Below are positions 1 through 8,024 of a stretch of DNA of 64,000 nt, in pieces. A program made the translations under genes and the position numbers. The stretch comes from Hominimerdicola alba. Lineage in GTDB: Bacteria; Bacillota; Clostridia; Oscillospirales; Ruminococcaceae. Position 1 is the first letter of the stretch, and every line of letters starts with the position of its first letter. The stretch spans positions 1 through 64,000 of the forward strand of contig NZ_FOAT01000006.1 of NCBI RefSeq assembly GCF_900109655.1, in the 5' to 3' direction. The notes below the pieces were generated by a model. It saw nothing but the letters and a program-made list of their open reading frames with translations, ran no database searches and was not told where the DNA came from.

Positions 1-235
1 TGCTGTGACCGTTACGACTGTTGTCGGTAGCCTTGTTCTTAACGTCATACGGCTCGTATCCAAGCTCGGAATCAAGCTCTGATTCAAGGCTACCTTCCAT
101 AAATCCGGCAAGTGCCTCCTTGAAAAGTTCCTGAATATCGTCCATGCTCTGAATATTCGCTGCCGAAAGAAAATCACTTATTAGCTCTCTTCTTGCTCGC
201 TGCTCTTCTGTTTCATTTCTTCGTCTTCTGCTCAT
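1..235 (-). CDS. IS256-family (Mutator-type) transposase, N-terminal part only
   Basis: The reverse strand from the ATG at 235 reads MSRRRRNETEEQRARRELIS, followed by a segment resembling 'IQELFKEALAGFMEGSLESE' and 'ELGYEPYDVKNKATDNSRNG'. This is the start of IS256-family transposases (the LGY-Y-KN-NSRNG signature ahead of the catalytic domain). The window edge cuts the gene after about 78 codons, so the DDE domain is not visible. A GGAGG ribosome site precedes the start and lies inside a hairpin (241-288). I see the N-terminal signature directly; whether the transposase is intact cannot be judged. Confidence 0.85.
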   Translation of the reverse strand, partial: MSRRRRNETEEQRARRELISDFLSAANIQSMDDIQELFKEALAGFMEGSLESELDSELGYEPYDVKNKATDNSRNGHS

Positions 236-240
236 AATTA

Positions 241-288
241 AAACCTCCAAAGTAGTGTCTCTTCTATTATACACTACTTTGGAGGTTT
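241..288 (-). promoter_or_regulatory. Perfect 18-bp inverted repeat hiding the transposase ribosome site
   Basis: Arms 241-258 and 271-288 are perfectly complementary with a 12-nt loop. On the transposase strand the 3' arm contains GGAGG, so a transcript entering from outside the IS would fold and mask the ribosome site. The element's own promoter (266-294) starts RNA after the 5' arm, so the native mRNA cannot form the hairpin. This is a known protective design in insertion sequences; here it is read from sequence only. Confidence 0.75.
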
Positions 289-294
289 ACACAA
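266..294 (-). promoter_or_regulatory. Promoter of the IS transposase
   Basis: On the minus strand TTGTGT, a 17-nt spacer and TATAAT. The -10 lies in the loop of the 241-288 hairpin and the spacer is formed by its 5' arm. Confidence 0.65.
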
Positions 295-321
295 ATTTTT
301 GGATAGACTCCCGCCCTGTTT

Positions 322-1884
322 TCATATCTTCTCGATTACACACTCATGGTGCTTATCTTCGTTGTAGGTTATCCCAACGAGTACAACATTGCCGAGATAC
401 TCTTTTATCCTGTCGGGATAGTTCTTCTTTTTGATCTGGTCTATGGAAGTATCAACAGCCAGCTTATTTTTCAGCTCGATAACAAGTGCGGGCTTATCTA
501 CTTTAGGCATGGGCAGGAATACAAGATCAGCGAAACCTTTGCCCGCAGGCATCTCACGAACTATCATATAGTACTTTCTCGCTGAATAAAACGCAAGCGA
601 GATAACACAGCTGAGTGAGTTCTCATCATTGAATTTGAGAATAGAAGTGTTGTCGTCGTGGCACTTTTCCACTCCTGCCGCAACAATATCAGCGTTCCCG
701 TCAAGTACGGCTTGCAAAAGCTCATCGGACTCTTTTATTGCCGACATTATCTTCGACCAGCCCTTGTCGTTCTTTATGCTGCGGATAAATTCTTCCTGAA
801 CCTCGGAATTGGGTATCCAGCAACGTTTGGTATCGAAATCGTAGGTGAGATAACCAAGGTGAATCAGCAACGTTAGAATATCATCTGAACTGTTGAACGT
901 CACCATGTCATTCTGGAACGTGGTAACATCGACCTCCAGCTTTTCACCGCCGATAAGACGAACGACCTTGTTATGAAGATCGTCATAGTCCGCCTGGATA
1001 TAGTCGGCAAGGGCTTTGAAGGTCTCTGTCTTTGACCAGAAATTATCTATCCTGTGACGCAGCATAGCTTCAACGACCGATTTTGGATTGTATATAGAGA
1101 TGTTATCAACGTTATATCCGTCGTACCATTGCTTGATCTCATCATAAGGCATCTGGTATTTATTGCAGAGTTTTTTTACTTCTTCTTCGGTAAATCCTGT
1201 GAATTCAGCGTAATTATCTGCACCTGCGATACTGATCTCAGTGAACATATTAAGAGCAGAGTGTTCGCCGTATTTCTTTATAGGCAAAATACCTGTCATA
1301 TATGCTAGGGCAACATAACTGCGGTCTTTCAGCAGATTTCGCAGAAAATTGAGGTAGTAGATCTGTGCGTCTTTTTCGTCCTTGTGCATACGGAATATGC
1401 AGTCCCATTCGTCGATAATGAAAATAAACGGTATATTTTTCTGCGCAAAAATATCCGCCAGTACATCAACAAGGCTTTCGGGGTCGAAGCACTCTACATC
1501 GGGATTCTCTTTATGAAGTTCAAACAGCAGACGCTTGCTCAGCTTTTCGATTTCAGATTCAATAGTACCGGTGACACTCACATACTGAGTCATGTTAAGA
1601 TGAATGACGTTGTACTTGTTAAGGTGCTCGGTATAATCGTCAGCCTTAGATATTTTTAGTTTATCAAAGAACACTTTGGAATCGCACCCGCAGCTGTAAT
1701 AAGCTGTGAGCATATTTGCCGCCATAGATTTACCGAAGCGTCTCGGACGGCTGATGCAGACAAAGCGGTTTTCCTTATTCAGAATAGAATTAGTCTGTAT
1801 TATAAGTTCACTTTTATCAACGTAGATGTCAGAATTAAAAGACATCTTGAATTCAGCATTTCCCGGATTCAGTAAAATACCCAT
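322..1884 (-). CDS. AAA-ATPase-like protein with C-terminal PD-(D/E)XK nuclease-like domain
   Basis: The 520-aa protein begins with the typical N-terminus of the AAA-ATPase_like family, including a P-loop variant (SRPRRFGKS, about residues 45-53) and a Walker B strand (FIFIIDEWD, about 153-161). The C-terminal third contains GFADLVFLP followed by ALVIELK, the D...ExK pattern of the PD-(D/E)XK fold (DUF1703/PDDEXK_9). These proteins are abundant in gut Firmicutes and Bacteroidetes; their role is not established, and a link to mobile DNA or defence is only suggested. An AAGGGGG ribosome site precedes the ATG. It lies between an IS end and a serine recombinase, so it is probably cargo of the skin-like element. 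Confidence 0.88.
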   Translation of the reverse strand: MGILLNPGNAEFKMSFNSDIYVDKSELIIQTNSILNKENRFVCISRPRRFGKSMAANMLTAYYSCGCDSKVFFDKLKISKADDYTEHLNKYNVIHLNMTQYVSVTGTIESEIEKLSKRLLFELHKENPDVECFDPESLVDVLADIFAQKNIPFIFIIDEWDCIFRMHKDEKDAQIYYLNFLRNLLKDRSYVALAYMTGILPIKKYGEHSALNMFTEISIAGADNYAEFTGFTEEEVKKLCNKYQMPYDEIKQWYDGYNVDNISIYNPKSVVEAMLRHRIDNFWSKTETFKALADYIQADYDDLHNKVVRLIGGEKLEVDVTTFQNDMVTFNSSDDILTLLIHLGYLTYDFDTKRCWIPNSEVQEEFIRSIKNDKGWSKIMSAIKESDELLQAVLDGNADIVAAGVEKCHDDNTSILKFNDENSLSCVISLAFYSARKYYMIVREMPAGKGFADLVFLPMPKVDKPALVIELKNKLAVDTSIDQIKKKNYPDRIKEYLGNVVLVGITYNEDKHHECVIEKI

Positions 1885-2284
1885 AAGATCGCCCCCTTGC
1901 TACTTTCTATTATATCACATATGATCCCGCTAATCAAGGGCTTACAGATAATTTCTATAATTCCAGATTGCTATTCTTCGCCTTCTGTTATTTGCTCTTA
2001 CAGCAGCTGACAAGCTTTCCGTTGATGGTTGTTATCTTTTTATTCAGTTCTTGTACTCCCTCGCATGTCTAGCATTACGAAAAATGAGAATAATTGGCAT
2101 CTCTGAAAACTCGGAGATGCCAATTAGAATAAACAGTCATATTCTATTTAACTCATTTGTGAATTTATGCGGAATCATGATAATATCACGTACAATTTTC
2201 TTATATAATGCTATTAGAGCAAAGCCAATGATTGTATATCAATGATAGGCTTTTAGCTTGAAAACGATAAGAAAAGGTGATAGC
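1885..2284. other. Intergenic region with a long hairpin
   Basis: It holds the promoter of the AAA-ATPase gene and an inverted repeat at 2092-2125 (AATTGGCATCTC / GAGATGCCAATT, stem extendable to 15 bp over a 4-nt loop). The hairpin has no clear T-run on either side, so it may be a processing or stability structure, not a standard terminator. I see no supported gene; a 64-codon open frame at 2051-2245 lacks a ribosome site. Confidence 0.6.
1909..1937 (-). promoter_or_regulatory. Sigma-A promoter of the AAA-ATPase gene
   Basis: On the minus strand TTGATT, 17-nt spacer, TATAAT. It sits about 25 bp before the ATG at 1884. Confidence 0.75.
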
Positions 2285-2467
2285 ATGAAAATCGTAGTAC
2301 ATTATCCCACTTCGGCTGAGGGTATCAGGCAGCTTCAAACAACTGTTGCCGAGTGCCACGCTAAGATTATCACGGCTCACATTGATGCACTGCCTGTTTC
2401 AAAAGAAAAGAAGAAAGAACTGCTTGATATGGTGATAGAAAATATCGCATCGCAGAAAACCGATTGA
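2285..2467 (+). CDS. Small conserved-looking hypothetical protein upstream of recombinase
   Basis: 60 aa, starting MKIVVHYPTSAEGIRQLQTT, with predicted beta-alpha character and a charged C-terminus. The start at 2285 has AAGGTGA eight bases upstream; an upstream in-frame start at 2258 has no ribosome site. A clear terminator follows at 2475-2500. The size and position just before a large serine recombinase resemble small accessory ORFs of integrative elements, but I do not recognise a family and assign no function. Confidence 0.7.
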   Translation: MKIVVHYPTSAEGIRQLQTTVAECHAKIITAHIDALPVSKEKKKELLDMVIENIASQKTD

Positions 2468-2474
2468 CCGCAAG

Positions 2475-2507
2475 GACCTCTCCGGACATTCAGAGAGGTC
2501 TTTATAT
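2475..2507 (+). terminator. Rho-independent terminator of the 60-aa gene
   Basis: GACCTCTC (2475-2482) pairs with GAGAGGTC (2493-2500), followed by TTTATATT. Confidence 0.85.
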
Positions 2508-2514
2508 TAGGCAC

Positions 2515-2543
2515 TTGACACCTGCTAATAATAATGATATATA
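2515..2543 (+). promoter_or_regulatory. Promoter of the serine recombinase
   Basis: TTGACA (2515-2520), 17-nt spacer, TATATA (2538-2543). It begins immediately after the preceding terminator, so the recombinase is an independent unit. Confidence 0.6.
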
Positions 2544-2575
2544 ACTATTACAAATATAACGAAAGGAACAATAAT

Positions 2576-4312
2576 ATGCCTGATAACAGAAAATACGCAA
2601 TTTACAGCCGCAAATCCAAATTCACCGGCAAAGGTGAGAGCATTGAAAACCAGATTGAGATATGCAGGCGGGCGTTGAAAAGCAAATATGATGTAGTTGA
2701 TGAGGACATTGTGGAGTTCGAGGATGAGGGCTTTTCGGGTGGCAACACCAAGCGTCCGAAATTTCAGGAGATGATGGAGCGCTGCCGCAATGGTGAGTTT
2801 CAGTTGGTTATTTGCTACCGTCTTGACAGGATAAGCCGCAACACATCGGACTTTGTGAACACCTATGAGGAGCTGAAAGAACACAGCGTTTGTTTTCGTT
2901 CGGTCAGCGACAACATTGATGATACCTCGCCTATGGGCAGGGCTATGATGATGATAAGCTCGGTTTTTGCACAGCTGGAGCGTGACATTATTGCAGAGAG
3001 AATAACCGACAATATGCATGAGCTTGCCAAGTCGGGACGGTGGTTGGGCGGCAATCCGCCAACGGGTTACAGGAGTGCCGAGACCGTAGGCAGTATGACG
3101 GTTGATGGCAAGATACATAAGGCGAGAATGCTGGAGAAAAATCCCGAAGAGGCAGAGCTTGTCGGGCTGGTGTTCACTAAGTTTGTTGAACTGCGTTCTA
3201 TTACTAAGGTGGAGACCTATCTGCTCAATAATGATTTCAAGTCGAAAAAGGGTAACACGCTTTCGAGGTTTGCCATTAAGACCATTCTGCAAAACCCTGT
3301 GTATGCTATTGCTGACGAGGATACATGGGTATATTTGAACGAAACAGATATGCAGTTGTACGGTTCGCGCGATGACTTTGACGGCATTCACGGTATTATG
3401 GCGTACAACAAGACCATACAGAAAAAGGGGAGGTCAATGAAGCAGAAAGCTCCAAGCGAGTGGATAGTGGCTGTTGGCAAGCACGAGGGCATTATCGAGG
3501 GCAAGCGCTGGGTAGAGGTACAGCATCTGCTTGAAAAGAACAGGGACAAGGCATACCGAAAGCCCAAGAGCAATACCGCACTTCTGTCGGGACTGCTGTT
3601 TTGTGCGTGCTGTGGAAGCTTTATGCGCCCAAAGCTTTCATCAAGGGTCAACAAGCAGGGCGAGAAGGTATATGATTACCTTTGCGAGCTCAAAGAAAGA
3701 AGTCACGGTCTCAAGTGTGATAATAAGCGAATTAACGGTAACGAGCTTGACCGTCAGATATGCGATGAGATAAAGCATCTGGGCGAGGACGATTCGGGTC
3801 TGATGAAGCTGCTAAGAAATTCACAGAAGAGTTTGAATGAGACATTCGCTGATTCGCAGGCAGAAATCGACAGGCTGACTGAAAAGAAAAAGCAGTATGA
3901 AGCCGAGCGCACAAATCTTGTTAAGGCTTTGACTTTGGCAGGCGAAACTATGGCTGCTGAGGATATCATCTCGCAAATAAACGATCTGCACACTAAGACT
4001 TCCGAGCTTGAAAGGCAGATATCTGAGCACCGCAGACTTATGGAAAACAGCGACATCACCGACGAGCAGTATCAAAGCCTTGCGGATATGCTGTCGTCAT
4101 TCGCTAAAACTATTGACACATTAGATGTTATGAAAAAGCGTGATGTTATACGCTGCTTCGTGCGTCGTGTTGAGTGGGACGGCGAGAATATCCACCTGTA
4201 TCTTATGGGTGCAGAAAGCGGGGGTACTGATGTGCTGCATTCAGAGCCGAAGTGCGAGTGTAGCAAACGAGATACTTATGCATTTTCGCTCGCTGAAAAA
4301 GACGGCGAATGA
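2576..4312 (+). CDS. Large serine recombinase of a skin-like element
   Basis: 578 aa. The N-terminal resolvase domain carries YSRKS (catalytic Ser14) and the RLDRISRN motif. A recombinase domain follows (GGNPPTGYR region), then a zinc ribbon ([10 protein letters not shown] ... [14 protein letters not shown]) and a long coiled coil (about residues 430-500), the usual order for large serine integrases. The ATG at 2576 is preceded by GAAAGGA; a longer frame from 2534 lacks one. The last 15 codons (4266-4312) are read, in another frame, from sequence coding for SigK, so the gene appears to end beyond its own attachment site. By position it resembles SpoIVCA, the recombinase that excises skin from B. 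subtilis sigK. I infer that it catalyses excision restoring sigK. Confidence 0.92.
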   Translation: MPDNRKYAIYSRKSKFTGKGESIENQIEICRRALKSKYDVVDEDIVEFEDEGFSGGNTKRPKFQEMMERCRNGEFQLVICYRLDRISRNTSDFVNTYEELKEHSVCFRSVSDNIDDTSPMGRAMMMISSVFAQLERDIIAERITDNMHELAKSGRWLGGNPPTGYRSAETVGSMTVDGKIHKARMLEKNPEEAELVGLVFTKFVELRSITKVETYLLNNDFKSKKGNTLSRFAIKTILQNPVYAIADEDTWVYLNETDMQLYGSRDDFDGIHGIMAYNKTIQKKGRSMKQKAPSEWIVAVGKHEGIIEGKRWVEVQHLLEKNRDKAYRKPKSNTALLSGLLFCACCGSFMRPKLSSRVNKQGEKVYDYLCELKERSHGLKCDNKRINGNELDRQICDEIKHLGEDDSGLMKLLRNSQKSLNETFADSQAEIDRLTEKKKQYEAERTNLVKALTLAGETMAAEDIISQINDLHTKTSELERQISEHRRLMENSDITDEQYQSLADMLSSFAKTIDTLDVMKKRDVIRCFVRRVEWDGENIHLYLMGAESGGTDVLHSEPKCECSKRDTYAFSLAEKDGE

Positions 4313-4619
4313 TGTTTCTATAGAAGAACCTGCCAGCTCAGATAAGGATGGGAACAGCCTTTGCCTGATGGATATACTGACGGACAGCGAGGACGTTGCA
4401 GAGCGGATAGAGCTCCTTGTTCGTGCGGAGCAGATGTATATTGATCTGGATAAGTGTCTTGATGAACGGGAAAGGGAGATAATCGTTATGCGGTACGGGC
4501 TCTTCGGAAAGCCTGCGCTGACTCAGCGGGAGGCGGCTAAAAAGCTGGGGATATCAAGGTCATATGTATCACGGATAGAAAAGAGGGCTTTGGAAAAGCT
4601 GAGAGAAGAGCTGGGGTGA
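4266..4619 (+). CDS. sigK: 3' part of sigma factor SigK (SpoIIIC-like), 5' part missing
   Basis: In this frame the sequence switches abruptly from nonsense to [18 protein letters not shown] at codon 4266, the conserved sequence at the end of sigma region 2/3 of SigK/SigE. It continues through region 4: [15 protein letters not shown] and the helix-turn-helix [20 protein letters not shown]. About 117 residues remain, roughly the C-terminal half. There is no promoter or own ribosome site. The break falls at the Asn-Glu codons, which, as I recall, is where skin enters B. subtilis sigK. It would be functional only after recombination with a 5' part left of the window. SigE is a possible alternative paralogue. 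Confidence 0.82.
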   Translation, partial: NEILMHFRSLKKTANDVSIEEPASSDKDGNSLCLMDILTDSEDVAERIELLVRAEQMYIDLDKCLDEREREIIVMRYGLFGKPALTQREAAKKLGISRSYVSRIEKRALEKLREELG

Positions 4620-4628
4620 GGTGGCTTG

Positions 4629-4657
4629 TTGACTTTTGGATCAAGCTGATGTATAAT
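4629..4657 (+). promoter_or_regulatory. Strong sigma-A promoter for two membrane-protein genes
   Basis: TTGACT, 17-nt spacer, perfect TATAAT (4652-4657), beginning 10 bp after the sigK stop. Confidence 0.85.
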
Positions 4658-4718
4658 GCTTGTAAAGCAAGCCGTCTGCGTGAGGTTTGAAAATATAGGA
4701 ACATCGGAGGAATGAAAC

Positions 4719-4943
4719 GTGGATAAAAAACTCAGAAAAATATGGTCTGTAAGTCTACTGATACTCAGCTGTGCATCGCTGGTTGTGGCAATAAGCAATA
4801 TAGCTTCGTTTGAGCTTCCCGATGTGGTCAAATGGATAATTCTGGCGATCGATGTGGTGGATATTCCTGTTATGGTCTATTCTTCGGTCAGGCTGAAGAT
4901 GTGGAAAAAGAGTGCCGATGGTTCGGCGAATTTGGAAAAATAA
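4719..4943 (+). CDS. Small two-helix membrane protein
   Basis: 74 aa with two hydrophobic stretches (about residues 10-28 and 37-56) and a Lys-rich tail. It starts with GTG, chosen because CGGAGG lies eight bases upstream; the nearby ATG at 4712 is out of frame. It has its own promoter and is followed after 13 bp by another membrane protein. No family recognised. Confidence 0.75.
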   Translation: MDKKLRKIWSVSLLILSCASLVVAISNIASFELPDVVKWIILAIDVVDIPVMVYSSVRLKMWKKSADGSANLEK

Positions 4944-4956
4944 AAAGTCGGGGGAA

Positions 4957-5490
4957 ATGGATTTGAATAAGAATGATGTTATAAGGGACCTGATACTTGG
5001 TTCGGAATTAGCTGTATTCTACGTATCGGCTATATTTCTGGAAACTATCATAAATGATACTTGCGGATTTGGCGTGACGATAATTTATCTGCTGGGTGTT
5101 GCGGCTCTTTATGGTTTTACTTTAGTAAGCAAGAACAAAATAGAATGGTTTTTGAAATGGGGAGTGTCTATACTCTTTTCGCCACTTGTGCTTCTGTATT
5201 TTTGGGAAACAAACTATGCTATCAGAGCTTTGAACTGGGTCCTTCCGGGCTATGGAAGAGAGTCAGCAGGAGGCAGATTTGCTGCTGGGTTCCTTTTGAT
5301 TATACTTTCTGTATTATGTATTGTCGGCGGTATCTATTCGCTGACTGTAAATACGAAATATTATGACGTCTTGAAAAAAGTTCAGCTTATTGTTTCATCG
5401 TTTTTTGCTGTTGTGATAATTGTGGCAGTATTGGTGCTTGAAACGGAGTTTCCATCTTACGAGCATATCATTATGCGTATGAGTATGTAA
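4957..5490 (+). CDS. Multi-pass membrane protein, unknown
   Basis: 177 aa with about five hydrophobic segments separated by short charged loops. The ATG at 4957 has GTCGGGGG upstream; a longer frame from 4912 overlaps the preceding gene and has no ribosome site. It is co-transcribed with the 74-aa protein. No motif allows a function to be named. Confidence 0.75.
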   Translation: MDLNKNDVIRDLILGSELAVFYVSAIFLETIINDTCGFGVTIIYLLGVAALYGFTLVSKNKIEWFLKWGVSILFSPLVLLYFWETNYAIRALNWVLPGYGRESAGGRFAAGFLLIILSVLCIVGGIYSLTVNTKYYDVLKKVQLIVSSFFAVVIIVAVLVLETEFPSYEHIIMRMSM

Positions 5491-5560
5491 AATAAGAATC
5501 TGACTATCCCTTTACCACTCCGCTTAAAATGCCGGATCGACAGGGATCTATTATGCTGAT

Positions 5561-5597
5561 GTTATCTTTTCCCGCCTGCGGCGGGGGAAAAGATAAC
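5561..5597. repeat. Intergenic palindrome
   Basis: GTTATCTTTTCCCGCC and GGCGGGGGAAAAGATAAC form a nearly perfect stem with a two-base bulge and a tiny loop. It lies between convergent genes and has no T-run of its own. Confidence 0.55.
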
Positions 5598-5674
5598 CGA
5601 CAAACTCTCATTATATTCCTTTGATCGCTTTTAAGTCAGGCGTGCCAGCGGGATAACCATAAATAAGAATACAA

Positions 5675-5704
5675 AGCCCCGAGGCACTGTAATGCTTCGG
5701 GGCT
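5675..5704 (-). terminator. Terminator of the MATE gene
   Basis: AGCCCCGA(G)GCA and TGC(T)TCGGGGCT form a 12-bp stem with one mismatch, followed on the minus strand by a T-rich stretch. Confidence 0.75.
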
Positions 5705-5710
5705 GTAGTT

Positions 5711-7129
5711 TTATGTTGGTATCTTTGACATCTTCAGCTCTTTCAGGATGGAGGAGACATAGTCCATCTGTTTCATTTCTTTTTTTATGAATACCATAAC
5801 AACGATGAAAGCTATAAGGTCGGATATGGGAGCGGCTGCCATTATGCCGTTAAGTCCGAAGAAATAGGCTAGTATCAGCACCATTGGGATAAGAAACAGC
5901 ACCTGTCTTGTAAGGGAGAGAACTGCGCCTTTGATGGGCTTGCCTATGGCTGCGAAGAAATTCGATGATATCATCTGTATGCCTGTAAGAGGCAGGAGCA
6001 GCAGGAAAGTACGCATGAACTTTACTGCGAATTCAAAGTACAGTACGGTGTTCTCTTCTTCGGATGAGTCGAAAAGTGAGAGAACCTGTTTGGGAAAAAT
6101 CTGGAAAACAGCAAAAGCTATGATAGTTATGATCAGTTCGCACTTTATTGCCAGCTTGTACACGCTTTTAACACGGTCGTACTGTCTTGCACTGTAATTG
6201 AAGCCGACGATGGGCTGCATACCTTGCAAGATGCCTATTATTATGGCGAGTACGATGGAATTGACTTTCATGACTATAGTGCTGGCGGCGAGGGGGATAT
6301 CCGGGCCGTAGGTTGAAAGTGCGCCGTATTTGGTTAGGGAGCGGTTCATCACTATCTGCACCAGGGTGAGGGCTATCTGGGTCAGACCGTTGCTCATGCC
6401 CATCATGGCGGTGGTCAGCATTTCAGTGGGGCTCAGCCTGATATGTTCACGGCGTAGAGTGATGCGCTTCAGTTTTTTAAGGTACATGAGAGCAAATATG
6501 CCTGATGCTACCTGGCCGATGACTGTTGCCCAGGCTGCACCCGATACGCCCCAGTCGAAGTTAAAGATGAATATGGGGTCGAGAATGGTATTTATCACGG
6601 CGCCGATTATCATGGTTATCATGGAATAACGGGGGCTGCCGTCGGCTCGGGCGAGGTTGCTTATGCCGTTCATCACGACAATGAAAGGCATACCCAAGGC
6701 GGTTATCTTTGTGTAATCGTAGGCGAAGGGGTAAACATCTGTGGTGGCGCCAAAGGCCATCAGCATTGGTTTTAGGCTCAGCTCGGTGATGACGGTCAGC
6801 AATATGCCGAATACGAACATCATGCAAAGTCCACAGCCTACTGTTCTGGCGGCTTTTTCTTCCTCACGCTTGCCGAGATACAGCGAATATCTTGAAGCTG
6901 TACCTATGCCGATGGCGAGGGTTATCGCCATACAGATAGTAGTCAGCGGGAAAGCCACACCTGTGGCGGCGTTGCCGAGTTTCCCCACGCCTTTACCTAT
7001 GAATATCTGATCAATAACGTTATACAGCGAGCTCACAAGCATGGCTATAACGCTGGGCAGCGCGAATTTGCGCAGCAGAACGGGTATACGCTCATACCCA
7101 AGGGGATTTTTTTCTCTTATTTCAGTCAA
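5711..7129 (-). CDS. MATE-family multidrug/sodium antiporter
   Basis: 472 aa with about 12 hydrophobic segments and the MATE N-terminal signature (NPLGYERIPVLLRKFALPSV, then a NVIDQIFIGKGVG block). The family exports cationic drugs or metabolites using Na+ or H+ gradients. The start is TTG: a TAA lies in frame nine bases upstream, so no longer ATG start is possible, and AAGGA lies just before it. A 17-bp-spacer promoter lies at 7173-7201 and a terminator follows, so it is monocistronic. Substrate unknown. Confidence 0.93.
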   Translation of the reverse strand: MTEIREKNPLGYERIPVLLRKFALPSVIAMLVSSLYNVIDQIFIGKGVGKLGNAATGVAFPLTTICMAITLAIGIGTASRYSLYLGKREEEKAARTVGCGLCMMFVFGILLTVITELSLKPMLMAFGATTDVYPFAYDYTKITALGMPFIVVMNGISNLARADGSPRYSMITMIIGAVINTILDPIFIFNFDWGVSGAAWATVIGQVASGIFALMYLKKLKRITLRREHIRLSPTEMLTTAMMGMSNGLTQIALTLVQIVMNRSLTKYGALSTYGPDIPLAASTIVMKVNSIVLAIIIGILQGMQPIVGFNYSARQYDRVKSVYKLAIKCELIITIIAFAVFQIFPKQVLSLFDSSEEENTVLYFEFAVKFMRTFLLLLPLTGIQMISSNFFAAIGKPIKGAVLSLTRQVLFLIPMVLILAYFFGLNGIMAAAPISDLIAFIVVMVFIKKEMKQMDYVSSILKELKMSKIPT

Positions 7130-7172
7130 CTTTCCTTACCTCTTTTTTAAATCATTTATCAAAACAGATAAT

Positions 7173-7201
7173 ATTATACTACTTTGCGGGGGATTTGTCA
7201 A
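7173..7201 (-). promoter_or_regulatory. Sigma-A promoter of the MATE gene
   Basis: On the minus strand TTGACA, 17-nt spacer, TATAAT. Confidence 0.8.
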
Positions 7202-7273
7202 TTATTGTATTGCGGGAAAATTTTAGGCGTTGACCAAACGCTGTAAAGTATACCCAAATAGTAGCTGTTATGC

Positions 7274-7302
7274 TTGACTAACTAACCTTGGTATGATATA
7301 AT
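7274..7302 (+). promoter_or_regulatory. Sigma-A promoter at the head of the hyd/nitrogenase-like/hyp gene run
   Basis: TTGACT (7274-7279), 17-nt spacer, perfect TATAAT (7297-7302). Transcription would begin near 7309 and enter a structured leader. Confidence 0.82.
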
Positions 7303-7320
7303 TACAGTATATTATAAAGG

Positions 7321-7392
7321 TATCGGTGTCCGTCGGGGCACGGTATCTGCAATTAGACAACAGGATATTTTTCACGGTGGCTGACACCGATA
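7321..7392 (+). promoter_or_regulatory. Structured 5' leader, candidate cis-regulatory RNA
   Basis: TATCGGTGTC (7321-7330) is perfectly complementary to GACACCGATA (7383-7392), closing a 52-nt loop just before the ribosome site of the TM1266-like gene. A long-range closing stem between promoter and start codon is typical of riboswitches, but I do not recognise a known class. Confidence 0.5.
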
Positions 7393-7407
7393 GAAAGGAA
7401 GATGGCT

Positions 7408-7653
7408 ATGCAAAGCAGAGTAGCGGTTATTTCTATCATCATTGAAGATGGCAGCGCTGTGGAAAGCATAAACTCCATACTGCATGAATTTGGCGAGTTC
7501 ATTTTCGGCAGGATGGGAGTGCCTTACCGTGCTAAGGGTGTTAACATCATAAGCATCGCTATCGATGCGCCGCAGGACAAGATAAATACTCTTGCAGGCA
7601 AGATAGGCAGGCTCAAAGGTGTTACTGCGAAGACGGTATATTCAGCGGTCTGA
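7408..7653 (+). CDS. TM1266-type iron-only hydrogenase system regulator
   Basis: 81 aa of a small ACT-like/NikR-C-like fold family found beside [FeFe]-hydrogenase and H-cluster maturation genes. It shows the family signature FGRMGVPYRAKGVNIISIAIDAP and the TVYS C-terminus. I chose ATG 7408 over ATG 7402 because AAAGGA ends at 7399, leaving a normal spacing. The family is called a putative regulator; it has no DNA-binding domain, so any role is likely through ligand binding or protein contact. It heads the hydF gene run. A paralogue lies at 44091 next to the sensory hydrogenase. Confidence 0.88.
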   Translation: MQSRVAVISIIIEDGSAVESINSILHEFGEFIFGRMGVPYRAKGVNIISIAIDAPQDKINTLAGKIGRLKGVTAKTVYSAV

Positions 7654-8024
7654 CCCGGGTAAAAAACGGGAAAGACGCATCAAAAAAATCAGCATATGTT
7701 TCCTCCTGATGCCGAAAATGATTTTGAGGCAGAAGCAGTAAGACACAAGCGACCGCGGACAGATATCGGGGCGCGACAAAATATGGGGTCATATAGTTAA
7801 CGGCATTGTTTTCGGGCATTCGGTGCGCATTATTGAGTGCGGCATCTGTTGATGCTGAATGCAGAAATATTTCGTTTGCTATAAATACTTTATATTTTGC
7901 GTGAACTCACGGGATAAGTGTATCCGCAGGTCTTTTATCGGCGTATATGCCCGTGTTCTCTGTAAAGGAGGATACGGGCTTTGTTTATGCTTTTCACTAG
8001 TATTCAAAAAGGAGCAGGATCATT
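7654..8024 (+). other. 371-bp spacer before hydF
   Basis: It contains a hairpin with GCATCA/TGATGC arms around 7677-7719 whose loop carries CCTCC, and a second one with GCCCGT/ACGGGC arms around 7949-7979 followed by TTTGTTT, which could act as a weak terminator or attenuator. No clear promoter or ORF was found. It may be a regulated read-through region of the gene run. Confidence 0.4.

Larger units (their letters stand above)
1..311 (-). mobile_element. Left (5') end of an IS256-type insertion sequence
   Basis: It comprises the partial transposase gene plus about 75 bp of upstream DNA holding its promoter and a hairpin. The outer boundary is inferred to lie near 305-312, where the sequence read outward ends around tgtgtaaa...tttttgg, as is common for IS256-family ends. 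This is 10-15 bp before the stop codon of the AAA-ATPase gene. The other end and the target duplication are outside the window. Confidence 0.65.

Noticed and set aside
2051-2245. 64-codon plus-strand frame
   Set aside because: No ribosome site, and it is crossed by a 15-bp hairpin stem.
2525-3391. 288-codon open frame on the minus strand
   Set aside because: It is the antisense shadow of the serine recombinase, has no ribosome site and no family features.
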